A stretch of DNA of 64,000 nt from CAWCDJ01 sp963796485 (GTDB taxonomy: Bacteria; Acidobacteriota; Terriglobia; Bryobacterales; Bryobacteraceae). Below are positions 45,132 to 53,984 of the stretch, piece after piece (the first letter of the stretch is position 1; each line of letters starts with the position of its first letter). The DNA lies in contig CAWCLV010000006.1 of NCBI GenBank assembly GCA_963796485.1, positions 124,001 to 188,000 on the forward strand, given 5' to 3'. Both the position numbers and the translations under genes were made by a program. Below the pieces are notes generated by a model. That model made no database searches, was not told where the DNA came from, and saw nothing but the letters and a program-made list of their open reading frames with translations.

Positions 45132-46271
45132 GTGGATTCGATTCTAACCAATATCCGGGAGCACCGGCCCGAAATCATCGACCTGATCCGGCAATTCGTG
45201 GAATGCGAATCGCCGAGCGACGACCCGTCCGCCGTCAATCGCTTCGTCGAACTGGTGGCCGACACCGCCGCGCCGTTCGGAAAGGTGAAACTCCTGCCCG
45301 CCCGACAGTTCGGCCGTCAGCTCACGTGCGAAATGTCCTTGCCTGGCAAGAGAAAGACCGGGCAGGTGCTCGCCCTCGGCCACTCCGATACCGTCTGGCC
45401 GGTCGGCACCCTGCGGACCATGCCGTTCCACCAGGAATCCGGGCGGCTCTGGGGGCCGGGGGTGCTGGACATGAAAGCGGGAATCGCCTTCTTCCTGTTC
45501 GCCGTGCGCGCGCTGCGCGACCTCGAGATTCCGGTACCCTCGAAAGTGCTGCTCCAGTTGAATTCGGACGAGGAGGTCGGCAGCCTCTCGTCCCGCGCCC
45601 TCACGGAGAAGAATGCGGCCCGCAGCAAGGCGGTGCTGGTGCTCGAGCCCGGCACCGGCCTCGACGGCCGCCTCAAAACGGCCCGCAAAGGTGTGGGTGA
45701 CTTTACGGTTACGGTGAAGGGTAAGGCGTCGCATGCGGGCGTGGATTTCGAGGCGGGCGCCAGCGCTATTGTCGAGCTCGCGCGCCAGATCGAGCGCATC
45801 GCTTCCTTCACCCGGCTCGATCGCGGCCTCACCGTCAACCCGGGAGTGGTCTCCGGCGGCTCCCGAACCAACGTGGTGGCGGCGGAAGCGCGGGCGGAGG
45901 TGGATGTCCGGGTGCTGCGGCTTCGCGATGCGCCGGCGTTGGAGCGCAAGTTCCGCGCCCTGCGTCCGGTGGACCGGCGCTGCACCCTGGAGGTGACCGG
46001 CGGCTTGAACCGGCCTCCGATGGAGCGCTCCGCGGGCATCGTGAAGCTCTTCCGCCTGGCCGCGAAGCTCGCCCGTGAACTCGGCGTGGAACTCCAGGAA
46101 TCGCTCACGGGCGGGGGTTCGGACGGAAATTTCACCGCGGCGCTCGGCATCCCGACGCTTGACGGGCTCGGCGGTGTAGGGGAAGGCGCACACGCTCCCA
46201 ACGAGAGCATTCTGACGGATCGCATTGCGGATCGTGCCGCACTGATCGCAAAACTGCTGGCGGCGGTCTGA
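45132..46271 (+). CDS. M20-family metallopeptidase (carboxypeptidase G2-like)
   Basis: 379 residues. Zinc ligands and catalytic residues are in order: LGHSDTVWPVG, GPGVLDMKAG, LNSDEEVGS, LEPGTG and the dimerisation domain with KGKASHAGVDFEAGASA, ending in GVGEGAHAPNE. The family removes a C-terminal amino acid, for example glutamate from pteroyl- or N-acyl-amino acids; the substrate is not shown. GTG start 18 bases after the preceding stop. Possibly in one operon with the following Ppx gene. Confidence 0.9.
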   Translation: MDSILTNIREHRPEIIDLIRQFVECESPSDDPSAVNRFVELVADTAAPFGKVKLLPARQFGRQLTCEMSLPGKRKTGQVLALGHSDTVWPVGTLRTMPFHQESGRLWGPGVLDMKAGIAFFLFAVRALRDLEIPVPSKVLLQLNSDEEVGSLSSRALTEKNAARSKAVLVLEPGTGLDGRLKTARKGVGDFTVTVKGKASHAGVDFEAGASAIVELARQIERIASFTRLDRGLTVNPGVVSGGSRTNVVAAEARAEVDVRVLRLRDAPALERKFRALRPVDRRCTLEVTGGLNRPPMERSAGIVKLFRLAAKLARELGVELQESLTGGGSDGNFTAALGIPTLDGLGGVGEGAHAPNESILTDRIADRAALIAKLLAAV

Positions 46272-46292
46272 GATGCTCGATAGCATGGAAGT

Positions 46293-47825
46293 GTGCCCCG
46301 CTACGCCGCAATCGATATCGGCAGCAACTCCATTCGAATGGAGGCGGCCGAGGTGTTGCCGGGGCAGCCGCCGCGGATCCTGGCCTCCGACCGCGAAGTA
46401 ACGCGCCTCGGCGAGAGTGTTTTCCGCGGAGGCATGGTCAGCGAAGAGGCCATGAAGGCCACCCTGGCCGTGCTGGCCCGCATGGCCGCGCTCTACCGCA
46501 AGCTGGAAGTGATCGGGGTGCGCGCGGTGGCTACCAGCGCGATTCGCGACACGCGCAATCAGCAGGAATTTCTGGTGCGCGCGTCGGAAGCGGCCGGCAC
46601 CCGCGTGGAGATCATTTCCGGGCGTGAAGAGGCCCGCCTGATCCACCTGGGCGTGGAGAGCACGTGGCCGCAGCCCGGGAAACGCGTGCTGATCATCGAT
46701 ATCGGCGGCGGCAGCGCGGAAATCATCGCCGCGGAAGACGGACGCCTGCGCGAAGCCTTCTCGAAGCCGCTCGGCGCGGTGCGGCTGCACGAAATTTTCA
46801 CGCGGTCGGACCCGGCCGAAGAGCGCGAGCTTCACCAGATGCGCGAATACATCCGGGAAAAGCTCGCCGGGGCGGTGAAGCGGCTCGGTCACACCGGGTG
46901 GGACCGCACCATCGCGACCTCCGCCACGGCCTCGGCGGTGGCGAGCGCGGTATCGCGGGTGCCGAAATCGAAACGCGACGAGATCGACCGGCAGCGCATC
47001 TCCACCGCCCAGGTCCGCAAGTTGTTTCAGAAGATCTCCCGGCTGCCTCTTGCCGAGCGCCGGAAGGTCACCGGCATCGGGCCCAGGCGGGCGGAAATCA
47101 TCGTCCCCGGAATCGCCGTTCTGCTCGAATTCCTCCAGGAGTTTCACCTCCCGGCGGCTTACTACTCCCGGGCCGGCGTGCGCGACGGCATCATCGCGGA
47201 CCTGGCGTACCGGAACGTCGGAGCCGAACTCTCGCGGCTGAACCGGCAGCAGCGTCACGAGGTGGAGGACATGTGCCGGCGGTTCGGCGTGTCGCTCGAA
47301 CATGCGCGCAAAGTGGCGAATATCGCGTCCATGTTGTTCGCCGCAACCCACCCGCTGCATGAGCTGCCGCCCGCCGCGGGCCGGCTGCTCGAGGCGGCCG
47401 CGTATCTTCACGACGTGGGGCACTGGGTCAGCGGCACCGGGCACCACAAGCATTCCTGGTACGTGGTGGCGAACTCCGATATGCCGGGCTTCACCGACCG
47501 GGAGCGGATGCTGATCGCGGCCCTCTGCCGCTATCACCGCAAAACGCTTCCCAGCCCGGTGCACTCCGCCTACCAGTCGCTTTCGGCCGACGAAAAACGC
47601 CAGTTGATGCTCTCTATTCCGCTGCTGCGTCTCGCGGATAACCTGGACCGCAGCCACGAGCAGAAGATCCGCGGCCTCGATTGCCGGTTGAACGACGGCC
47701 AGGTGGTTTTGCAGGTCCATTCGGAGGGCGATGTGGATCTGGAGCAGTGGGGCGCCGAACGCGCGGGTGAAGCCTTCCAGCAGATCTACAATCGCGAGGT
47801 CCACGTCACCAAGGCGCGCGATTAG
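46293..47825 (+). CDS. Ppx/GppA-family phosphatase with HD-type C-terminal domain
   Basis: 510 residues. The actin-like phosphatase fold has YAAIDIGSNSIRMEAAEV, ATSAIRDTRNQQEFL, IDIGGGSAEI and SATASAVAS; the C-terminal half has an HD-like helical domain (AAAYLHDVGHWVSGTGHHKHSWYVV). It degrades polyphosphate or (p)ppGpp-related pppGpp. GTG start 21 bases after the peptidase gene. Exopolyphosphatase is the likelier role, judged by the HD domain and length. Confidence 0.9.
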   Translation: MPRYAAIDIGSNSIRMEAAEVLPGQPPRILASDREVTRLGESVFRGGMVSEEAMKATLAVLARMAALYRKLEVIGVRAVATSAIRDTRNQQEFLVRASEAAGTRVEIISGREEARLIHLGVESTWPQPGKRVLIIDIGGGSAEIIAAEDGRLREAFSKPLGAVRLHEIFTRSDPAEERELHQMREYIREKLAGAVKRLGHTGWDRTIATSATASAVASAVSRVPKSKRDEIDRQRISTAQVRKLFQKISRLPLAERRKVTGIGPRRAEIIVPGIAVLLEFLQEFHLPAAYYSRAGVRDGIIADLAYRNVGAELSRLNRQQRHEVEDMCRRFGVSLEHARKVANIASMLFAATHPLHELPPAAGRLLEAAAYLHDVGHWVSGTGHHKHSWYVVANSDMPGFTDRERMLIAALCRYHRKTLPSPVHSAYQSLSADEKRQLMLSIPLLRLADNLDRSHEQKIRGLDCRLNDGQVVLQVHSEGDVDLEQWGAERAGEAFQQIYNREVHVTKARD

Positions 47826-47879
47826 TTCGCGCCATCACTTTCACCCCGGCTTTGGCAGGCGGCTTGCACCGGAAACAGC

Positions 47880-48626
47880 GTGGATCTGTCTACCGAGTGG
47901 GCGCGCAGGATTCCGGACGCCGAGTGGGCGACCTACGAAAAGGTCATTGACGACGCGCAGCAGCGCCGGATCCCCTTCGCGATGGGAGGGGCGTTTGCCA
48001 TCGCCGCGTACACCGGCGCCTGGCGCAACACCAAGGACCTGGACCTCTATGTCACCCCGGACTCGCGGGAACCCATGATCGCACTGCTTTCCCGGCACGG
48101 TTTCGCGGATTATTTCGACGTGCTCCCTTACGACCGGTGGTGGATCTATCGCGGATACAAGAAGGAGAACGACACCATCATCGATATCATCTCGGCCGCC
48201 GCGAATCACAGAACCCACGTGCAGCCGTGGTGGATCTCCGGCCCGGAAGTCGAGGTCCGCGCCCGGTGGCTCCGCGTATTACCCGTCGAGGTAATCGTCC
48301 AGGACAAACTCTACATCATGCAGAGGGAACGCTGCGACTGGTCCGACGTCCTGAACCTGCTCTACTCACGAGGAACGGAGATCGACTGGGAGCGTGTCTT
48401 GAAGGAAGAAGGGGAGGATTCCCCTTTGCTGGCAGGGGTCCTCTCGGTGTTTCGCTGGTTGGCGCCGGGCCCTGCTCGCGACTTGCCGTCCTGGCTCTGG
48501 GAGCGAGTGGGCCTGAAGCCTCCTCCGGCCGGGGACGCCGGTGAAATCGTGCGGTCCCGGGTGGAGCTGCTGGATCGCCGTCCCTGGTTCGGGCCGGACC
48601 GGGAAATCAAAAGGCCGGCGGCCTGA
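47880..48626 (+). CDS. Nucleotidyltransferase-fold protein
   Basis: 248 residues. It has the nucleotidyltransferase pattern: FAMGGAFAIAAYTGAWRNTKDLDLYVTPD (Gly-Gly ... Asp-x-Asp), a later VIVQDKLYIMQRERCDWSDVLNLLYSRG block with a possible third acidic residue, as in MNT/AbiEii-like enzymes. I cannot say whether it is an antitoxin-type, tRNA or sugar transferase. GTG start with a short gap to the Ppx gene, and it leads into the isomerase gene 16 bases later. Confidence 0.75.
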   Translation: MDLSTEWARRIPDAEWATYEKVIDDAQQRRIPFAMGGAFAIAAYTGAWRNTKDLDLYVTPDSREPMIALLSRHGFADYFDVLPYDRWWIYRGYKKENDTIIDIISAAANHRTHVQPWWISGPEVEVRARWLRVLPVEVIVQDKLYIMQRERCDWSDVLNLLYSRGTEIDWERVLKEEGEDSPLLAGVLSVFRWLAPGPARDLPSWLWERVGLKPPPAGDAGEIVRSRVELLDRRPWFGPDREIKRPAA

Positions 48627-48642
48627 GGAAACGGGGAATCGA

Positions 48643-49422
48643 ATGCTGATCGGCGCCATGAACCATCCGCTTCACGACGTTCTGCGGGAGATCGAACGGC
48701 TGGCAGCCCTGAAAATGGACTTCATCGATCTCACTCTTGAGCCCCCCGCCGCGGCTTCGTGGGCGGTGGATCCGCTGGCGATCCGCGAGGCGCTTGAGAA
48801 ATACGGCCTGCCGGTGGTGGGACATACGGCCTTCTACCTGCCGCTCGGGAGCGCGTTCGAGGACCTGCGGCGTGCATGCCTCTGCGAGTTGCGGCGCTGT
48901 CTCGAGGCCTTCAGCACCATCGGCGCCCGCTGGATGAACATCCACGCCGACCGCTACACCCCGATGCACCCGCGGAGCTTCTTCATCGAGCAGAATCTCC
49001 GCACGATACGTGAACTTTTGCCCGACGCGCGGCGGCTCGGTGTGGGGCTGATGGTCGAGAACCTTCCGGGCGACTATAACACCGCGGCACAGTTGGGCGA
49101 GTTGCTCGGCCCGATCCCGGAACTGATGTTGCACCTCGATATCGGGCACGCCAACCTGAAGGCACCGCGGAATACGACCGATGAAATCCTGGCCGCCTGG
49201 GGCACACGGCTGCGGCATGTTCACCTGCACGACAATCGCGGCGGCGAGGCCGACCTGCATCTGCCGCTCGGGGCCGGCTCCCTCGATCTTCCCGACGCCG
49301 TGCGCGCTCTGAAAGGCTGCGGCTACGACGGCACCATTACGCTGGAAGTATTTACTCCCGACCCCCACTTTCTGGAATACAGCCGGGACGTCCTGCGGAA
49401 GCTGTGGGACGAAACCGCCTAA
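48643..49422 (+). CDS. TIM-barrel sugar phosphate isomerase/epimerase
   Basis: 259 residues of the xylose-isomerase-like AP-endonuclease-2 fold. Metal ligands: VVGHTAFYLPLG His, VENLPG Glu, LHLDIGHANL Asp and His, HVHLHDNRG His and Asp, and TLEVF Glu. Such proteins isomerise or epimerise sugars, or act on inositol; substrate unknown. ATG at 48643; an in-frame upstream extension reads into the previous gene and is not needed. Confidence 0.87.
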   Translation: MLIGAMNHPLHDVLREIERLAALKMDFIDLTLEPPAAASWAVDPLAIREALEKYGLPVVGHTAFYLPLGSAFEDLRRACLCELRRCLEAFSTIGARWMNIHADRYTPMHPRSFFIEQNLRTIRELLPDARRLGVGLMVENLPGDYNTAAQLGELLGPIPELMLHLDIGHANLKAPRNTTDEILAAWGTRLRHVHLHDNRGGEADLHLPLGAGSLDLPDAVRALKGCGYDGTITLEVFTPDPHFLEYSRDVLRKLWDETA

Positions 49423-49438
49423 CCCGGATTTTCATCGT

Positions 49439-49488
49439 GGCGCAGACTCAGCCTGCAGCGCCGGCTCTCCAGCCTGAGAGGCTGCGCC
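49439..49488. repeat. GC-rich imperfect palindrome (second family)
   Basis: GGCGCAG (49439-49445) and CTGCGCC (49482-49488) enclose CTCAGCCTGC and CAGCCTGAG. It lies between the convergent ends of the isomerase and the membrane protein genes. A related copy is at 31135-31182. Confidence 0.7.
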
Positions 49489-49507
49489 GCGAATCGATGC
49501 CGTCCGG

Positions 49508-50083
49508 CTAACCCAGCTGATCGATTTCACGTTGCAGCTCATCCGCTTCGCGGCGCCGCCGGCGGACGCTGATCGCGATCCATGCGGCCAGCAGGACTAC
49601 CAGCGGAAGCGCGCTCCACAGGCGCGCCGCGCCCCAAAATGCCCTGCCGGCTATCACTCCCCCGAGCGTCAGGCACGCGAGCGCCAGGGGACCGTGCCAT
49701 AGCCATTCGTTCTTCAAGTGGTCGCGGCGCCTCTCCAGTTCCCTGCGGTAGTATTCCCGGCCGGTGGCAGCCATGGCTGCCGCGTCCGGCACCCCGGCGC
49801 GGCCGATGCGTCCGCGAAACCAGAACAAAGAGACCAGGACCCACAGGATGGTCGCACCCATGCCGATGGCGGGCAGCGGGCCCGCATCCGACGCGAGGCG
49901 CCAGGCAACTACGGCCGCGAACAGCAGGGCCGCCGCGAGGCTCATCAGGATTTCGTTGCGGGTGATCGAGTGCAGCGCGCGGGTTCGGCGGCGAAGGAAC
50001 CGCTCTACGTCGATCGAAAGGGGTTCTTCGGGCTGCTGCCTCCAGATGCTCCCGATATCGTCTTCTCTCGAGTGTTCAGGCAT
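49508..50083 (-). CDS. Membrane protein, likely partner of the ECF sigma factor
   Basis: 191 residues. Acidic, charged N-terminus (about 1-45), then two pairs of hydrophobic helices (about 45-90 and 130-170) around a charged stretch, and a basic C-terminus. No zinc-anti-sigma (HisxxxCysxxCys) motif is seen. It overlaps the sigma gene by 8 bases and comes right after it, which is the usual place for an anti-sigma factor. The role is inferred from position only. Confidence 0.6.
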   Translation of the reverse strand: MPEHSREDDIGSIWRQQPEEPLSIDVERFLRRRTRALHSITRNEILMSLAAALLFAAVVAWRLASDAGPLPAIGMGATILWVLVSLFWFRGRIGRAGVPDAAAMAATGREYYRRELERRRDHLKNEWLWHGPLALACLTLGGVIAGRAFWGAARLWSALPLVVLLAAWIAISVRRRRREADELQREIDQLG

Positions 50084-50621
50084 GCTTTTGCTCCTCGAAG
50101 AAGCGGCGCGAAAGAATCGTTTTGATGCGGTGGATCTTCACCGCGACGTTCGCAGCCGTCAGTCCGGTGATCTCCGCGATGGAGGCGGCGTCCATCTGTT
50201 CCAGGTAGGAGATCATGATCTGCCGGTCGAGCGGATTCAGGTTCAGGATCAGCCGCGAAAGGTGCTCCAGGGCCCTGCTTCGGTCGATATCGGGCTCGGG
50301 ATGCCGGTCCGCCGCCGTCTGTTCCACCTCCTCGAGGCTGACGAAGCGGCAGCGGTTCCGCCGCTCCCGCTGCACGTAGGAAACGGCGGTGTTGTGGGCT
50401 ACCCGAAAGGTCCAGGTTTTGAGCGAGCAGCGCCCGTCGAAGGCTGCGAGGCTCCTCCAGAGCTGGAAATGGATCTCCTGGCGCAGGTCGTGGCGCTTGT
50501 CCGGGTCGGCCTCGTACCCGGCCGCCAGGCGGTCGAGCGAACGGGCGAACTCCCGGACCGCGTCCTCGTAGAGTTCCCGCTGCCTGGCGCTCACACCATG
50601 TATAGTCGATGCAATCGCCAC
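50076..50621 (-). CDS. ECF-type RNA polymerase sigma factor
   Basis: 181 residues with region 2 (DLRQEIHFQLWRSLAAFDGRCSLKTWTFRVAHNTAVSYVQRERRNR) and region 4 (ILNLNPLDRQIMISYLEQMDAASIAEITGLTAANVAVKIHRIKTILSRR). ECF sigmas control a few genes under a signal relayed by a membrane partner, here the overlapping gene downstream. GTG start at 50621. The divergent metallopeptidase starts 39 bases away and may be a target. Confidence 0.93.
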   Translation of the reverse strand: MAIASTIHGVSARQRELYEDAVREFARSLDRLAAGYEADPDKRHDLRQEIHFQLWRSLAAFDGRCSLKTWTFRVAHNTAVSYVQRERRNRCRFVSLEEVEQTAADRHPEPDIDRSRALEHLSRLILNLNPLDRQIMISYLEQMDAASIAEITGLTAANVAVKIHRIKTILSRRFFEEQKHA

Positions 50622-50660
50622 TTTATAACACGGCGCTAGACTGGGGATGGCTGGAGGGAA

Positions 50661-51356
50661 ATGACCCGGCGCGAGTTTTTATCCGCGGCGACGCTGGTTT
50701 CAGCGGTTGTGCCGCCGCAGCCGGGAGCACGGCTGGTGGTGCCGGTTCGCCGCGTGATGGACAGGAACGCACGGTGCGCGCCGGAGGCGCTCAACCGCTT
50801 CTGGTGGAGCGTCTGGCCGGAAGCCGTCCGGAGCTTCGGGCGGGGCGGCATCCAGCTGCAATGCACCGACGCGCAAGGTGAAATCCGTCTGTCCCCGGGC
50901 GGAAGGCCGAAATTCTACGGCCTGGAGCGTGGCGTCCTCAACCTGGTCATCACCGACCACCTTCCGGCAAGCTGGGACAGCGCCCGGGCGCTCGCCGGTA
51001 TGACGGCGTGGCACGCGAGGTATTGCGTCTCCGTAATCGCCCTGCGCTACGCCCACGGGAACCAGTTTCCGCTGATCTCCCTCAACACCTGCGTGCACGA
51101 AATGCTGCATGCCCTGATGCAGGACGTCTTCGTAAGCCGGCCGAAGTGGTACCAGGCCGGCGCACGGGAGGAGCGCGTCGATTGGTACGCCACCGGGCTG
51201 TGGCTGTTTCACGACGGGTCGGCCATCCGGCAATCGGGTGGAGCGTGCCTCGAGCGCCTGCGGGCAGCCGCCGCGGCTTACATTCCGCGGGGATCGAGCA
51301 CGACCTCTTCCCCTTCCGCGATTCCCGACGCAATGGCGGCATGGGTGGAATTCTGA
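50661..51356 (+). CDS. Secreted zinc metallopeptidase-like protein
   Basis: 231 residues. MTRREFLSAATLVSAVVPP looks like a Tat signal, so it should be exported folded. HEMLH (residues 146-150, in CVHEMLHALMQDVF) is a zincin motif; the third ligand is not clear. No known family name fits. Start ATG has a GGAGGGA box just upstream. The 3' end overlaps the convergent HlyD gene by 79 bases. Confidence 0.6.
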   Translation: MTRREFLSAATLVSAVVPPQPGARLVVPVRRVMDRNARCAPEALNRFWWSVWPEAVRSFGRGGIQLQCTDAQGEIRLSPGGRPKFYGLERGVLNLVITDHLPASWDSARALAGMTAWHARYCVSVIALRYAHGNQFPLISLNTCVHEMLHALMQDVFVSRPKWYQAGAREERVDWYATGLWLFHDGSAIRQSGGACLERLRAAAAAYIPRGSSTTSSPSAIPDAMAAWVEF

Positions 51357-52597
51357 CCGGCGATCGCCACCTCGCGCAGCGCGAAGCTTTCCGCCTCCCG
51401 CACGTAAACCACGGACTTGCCCGCCCGCTCGAGAAGGGCCTCCCGCGGAACGATAAGGCCGCGGCCTCCTTCACCGATCACGACGTCGGCGCTGGCCGTG
51501 AGGTCGGGAATCACGCGCGCATCGCCCGCTTCGATCGCCAGCCGCAGCGGAACCGTGCGCACGAAGTAATTGGTCCGGCGGCCGCTGACGGCGATCGCGC
51601 CCAGAGTTTCGATTCGGGCGGGGAGCGTGATCTCCGGGAATGCATCGAACCGTATGCTGGCCCTCTGCCCGATGCGGAACAGCCCGGTTTCGGACTGGGC
51701 CATCGTCGCCTCCAGCAGCATGTTGGAGGAATCCACCACCTTCAGGAATGGCTGGCCCGGGGAGAGTTCGTCGCCCAACTTGATCTGGTTCATCTCTCCG
51801 TGGCGCCGCAGCGTTTGCAGGACCACCGTGCCGCTCATCGGGGCCTTGATCTCGCAGCGTATGGCATCCGTCTGGTGGCGTTTGAGGTGCCGCACCTGTT
51901 TCTCGTAAGCCAGTTCCCGGATACGGACGTCCGAGCGCTGCCGCTCCCGCACCATCCCCACCTGTTCGGCCAGCCCTTCATACATGGCCCGCGTCTGAAG
52001 CACCGAGAGTTTCAATAACTCGGCCGTGATGGCCGGCTTCACGGAGACCGTTCGCGCGTCCAGTTCCGCCTTCTGCCACTCGGCCCGGGCAGCGCTCACG
52101 CTTTGCTGCAGTTCCTCCATCTCCGCGACGTTTTCGATCTGCTTCCGCCGCAGTTCCACGGATGCCTGGGAGAGCATGTCCTGCACGTCGTCCAGGTGAT
52201 CGACAATCTTCTGGTTGTCGATTCTCGCGACCAACGCACCTTCTTTCACATGCGTGCCCGACTCCGCCAGATACGTCAGGACGAGCCCCCGCCCGGTGTC
52301 CGGCGCCTGGAGAACCGGTGCGGCAACCATCGCGTATCGCCGCGCCGCGACCGTCCCGGTGAGCCTGCGGGTGGATTCGATGTGACCCTGGACCGCCCGC
52401 ACTGTGCGAACCACCCGCGCCGCCGCGCGCCGGGTTTCCCTTGCCGCGCGGACACGCCAGAAGACCGCACAGGCTAATAAAAGGACGCACAGGGCGGCGG
52501 CCGCCCACCGGCTGGCGGGTGGCAGGCGCTTCGGCGGAAACGCCTGCAGGTTCGGTGCGATCTCCGGCGAGACCGCGGGTCTGGGAAAAGCGGACAT
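51278..52597 (-). CDS. HlyD-type periplasmic adaptor (second of tandem pair)
   Basis: 439 residues. N-terminal anchor (WAAAALCVLLLACAVFWRV), a lipoyl half (GTVAARRYAMVAAPVLQA ... LAESGTHVKEGALVARIDN), a long coiled coil (about 150-250), barrel and C-terminal domain (MSGTVVLQTLRRHGEMNQIKLGDELSPGQPFLKVVD). It lies 45 bases downstream of a paralogous adaptor. No ABC or RND pump gene is nearby, so its partner is not identified. Confidence 0.88.
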   Translation of the reverse strand: MSAFPRPAVSPEIAPNLQAFPPKRLPPASRWAAAALCVLLLACAVFWRVRAARETRRAAARVVRTVRAVQGHIESTRRLTGTVAARRYAMVAAPVLQAPDTGRGLVLTYLAESGTHVKEGALVARIDNQKIVDHLDDVQDMLSQASVELRRKQIENVAEMEELQQSVSAARAEWQKAELDARTVSVKPAITAELLKLSVLQTRAMYEGLAEQVGMVRERQRSDVRIRELAYEKQVRHLKRHQTDAIRCEIKAPMSGTVVLQTLRRHGEMNQIKLGDELSPGQPFLKVVDSSNMLLEATMAQSETGLFRIGQRASIRFDAFPEITLPARIETLGAIAVSGRRTNYFVRTVPLRLAIEAGDARVIPDLTASADVVIGEGGRGLIVPREALLERAGKSVVYVREAESFALREVAIAGQNSTHAAIASGIAEGEEVVLDPRGM

Positions 52598-52642
52598 TCG
52601 GGCCTGATTTCATCTTACAGAAAAGGCCCGATGATTTTGGAA

Positions 52643-53968
52643 CTAATTGCCGGCCGGGGGTTGGAGCGCCACCTGGTCGCCCTCCGAAAGGCCGGAGGTC
52701 ACGGAGACCTCGGTTGTTCCGTAGGCCCCGATCTCGACTTCACGCGGGGTGAGGGTCTCGCCCCGCTTAACGTAGACCAGCGACTTCCCGGCGGTTTCCT
52801 GAACGGCCTCGCGCGGCACCAGCAGACCGTCCGGCTGTTCGCCGGTTACCACGTCCGCGCTCGCCGTGAGGTCCGGGAACAGCCGCGGATCATTGCCGTC
52901 GATCGAGATTCGAACCGGAATCGAATGAACCCAAGGGTTGTCGCGGCCGCTGCTCACGGCCAGGGCGCCCACGGACTGCACCTTCCCGTGCATCACCAGC
53001 CCCGGGTAGGCGTCGAACTGGATCGTAGCGGGCTGGCCAAGGTGGACCCTTTCGATGTCCGTCTGGTTCACGGTGGCATCCACATACATGCCCGAAAGAT
53101 CGACCACTCGCGCGAAAGGCTGCCCGGGCCACAACTGGTCCCCCTGGCGTACCTGCGCGGTCTGGCCCTGGCGCTGAACAGTTTTCAGGACCAGGATACC
53201 GGCCATCGGCGAGTGGATCGTGAAGCGCTGGATATCCACCTGGTGGCGGTTGCGGTGGCTCACCTGTTCTTCCTGGTTGATCTCCGAGATGCGCAAATCC
53301 GCGTGCTCGCGCTCGGCGACAAGAGGCAGCTCGCGGAGGGCGTCGGCATATGTGGCCTTGGCTTCTTCGAGGCTGAGCTTCAGGACTTCCTGGTCTATGC
53401 GGCTCTTCACGTCGAGCGCCAGCATATCCTGTTCCGTGGAATCCACCCCGGCCCTGGCGACGCGAACCGCCTGCTTGGCCGCTTCCATTTCAGCCGCCTG
53501 CTGGCTCTTGAGCTTCACGATGTCCATGGCGCTCTGGTTCACCTGCGCTTCCACGTCGTCCAGGTGATCCTGCACCGCGCGGCCGTCGATCCGGGCGATC
53601 ACTTCGTCCTTTTTCACCTTGGCCCCCGATTCGGCAAGGTAAAGCAACACCATCGAATTGCCCGAGTCAGGAGCTCGAACGCGCGGGGTGAATACCGTGG
53701 CGAAGTTCTTCGCGGTGGTGGATCCGGTCAGCCGCAGGGTCTGCTCGAGCACGCCCCGGACGACCTTCACGGTCGGGATGGATGCGAGCGGGTTGGGTTT
53801 CGCGCGCCGCGCGTTCTGTATCGCCAAAACGGCGGCGAGCATCAGCAGGAGGGTCAGCGTTCCGATGATCCAGCGTAAACGCATCGACCTTTCGGGAACG
53901 AGCACCGGGCCGTGTGTTCCGGGCAGCGGTGAAGATGGCGGTAGAGCGGGACCTGGCAGGGCAGACAT
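52643..53968 (-). CDS. HlyD-type periplasmic adaptor (first of tandem pair)
   Basis: 441 residues. Same layout as the downstream copy: membrane helix (WIIGTLTLLLMLAAVLAIQNA), lipoyl half (GSTTAKNFATVFTPRVRAPDSG), long coiled coil, then SPMAGILVLKTVQRQGQTAQVRQGDQLWPGQPFARVVDLSG and a C-terminal domain ending LVYVKRGETLTPREVEIGAYGTTEVSVTSGLSEGDQVAL. It is clearly a duplicate of the neighbouring gene by matching blocks. A 16-base gap to the rnhA stop and no pump gene beside it. Confidence 0.88.
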   Translation of the reverse strand: MSALPGPALPPSSPLPGTHGPVLVPERSMRLRWIIGTLTLLLMLAAVLAIQNARRAKPNPLASIPTVKVVRGVLEQTLRLTGSTTAKNFATVFTPRVRAPDSGNSMVLLYLAESGAKVKKDEVIARIDGRAVQDHLDDVEAQVNQSAMDIVKLKSQQAAEMEAAKQAVRVARAGVDSTEQDMLALDVKSRIDQEVLKLSLEEAKATYADALRELPLVAEREHADLRISEINQEEQVSHRNRHQVDIQRFTIHSPMAGILVLKTVQRQGQTAQVRQGDQLWPGQPFARVVDLSGMYVDATVNQTDIERVHLGQPATIQFDAYPGLVMHGKVQSVGALAVSSGRDNPWVHSIPVRISIDGNDPRLFPDLTASADVVTGEQPDGLLVPREAVQETAGKSLVYVKRGETLTPREVEIGAYGTTEVSVTSGLSEGDQVALQPPAGN

Positions 53969-53984
53969 GAGATTTAGCGCTAAC

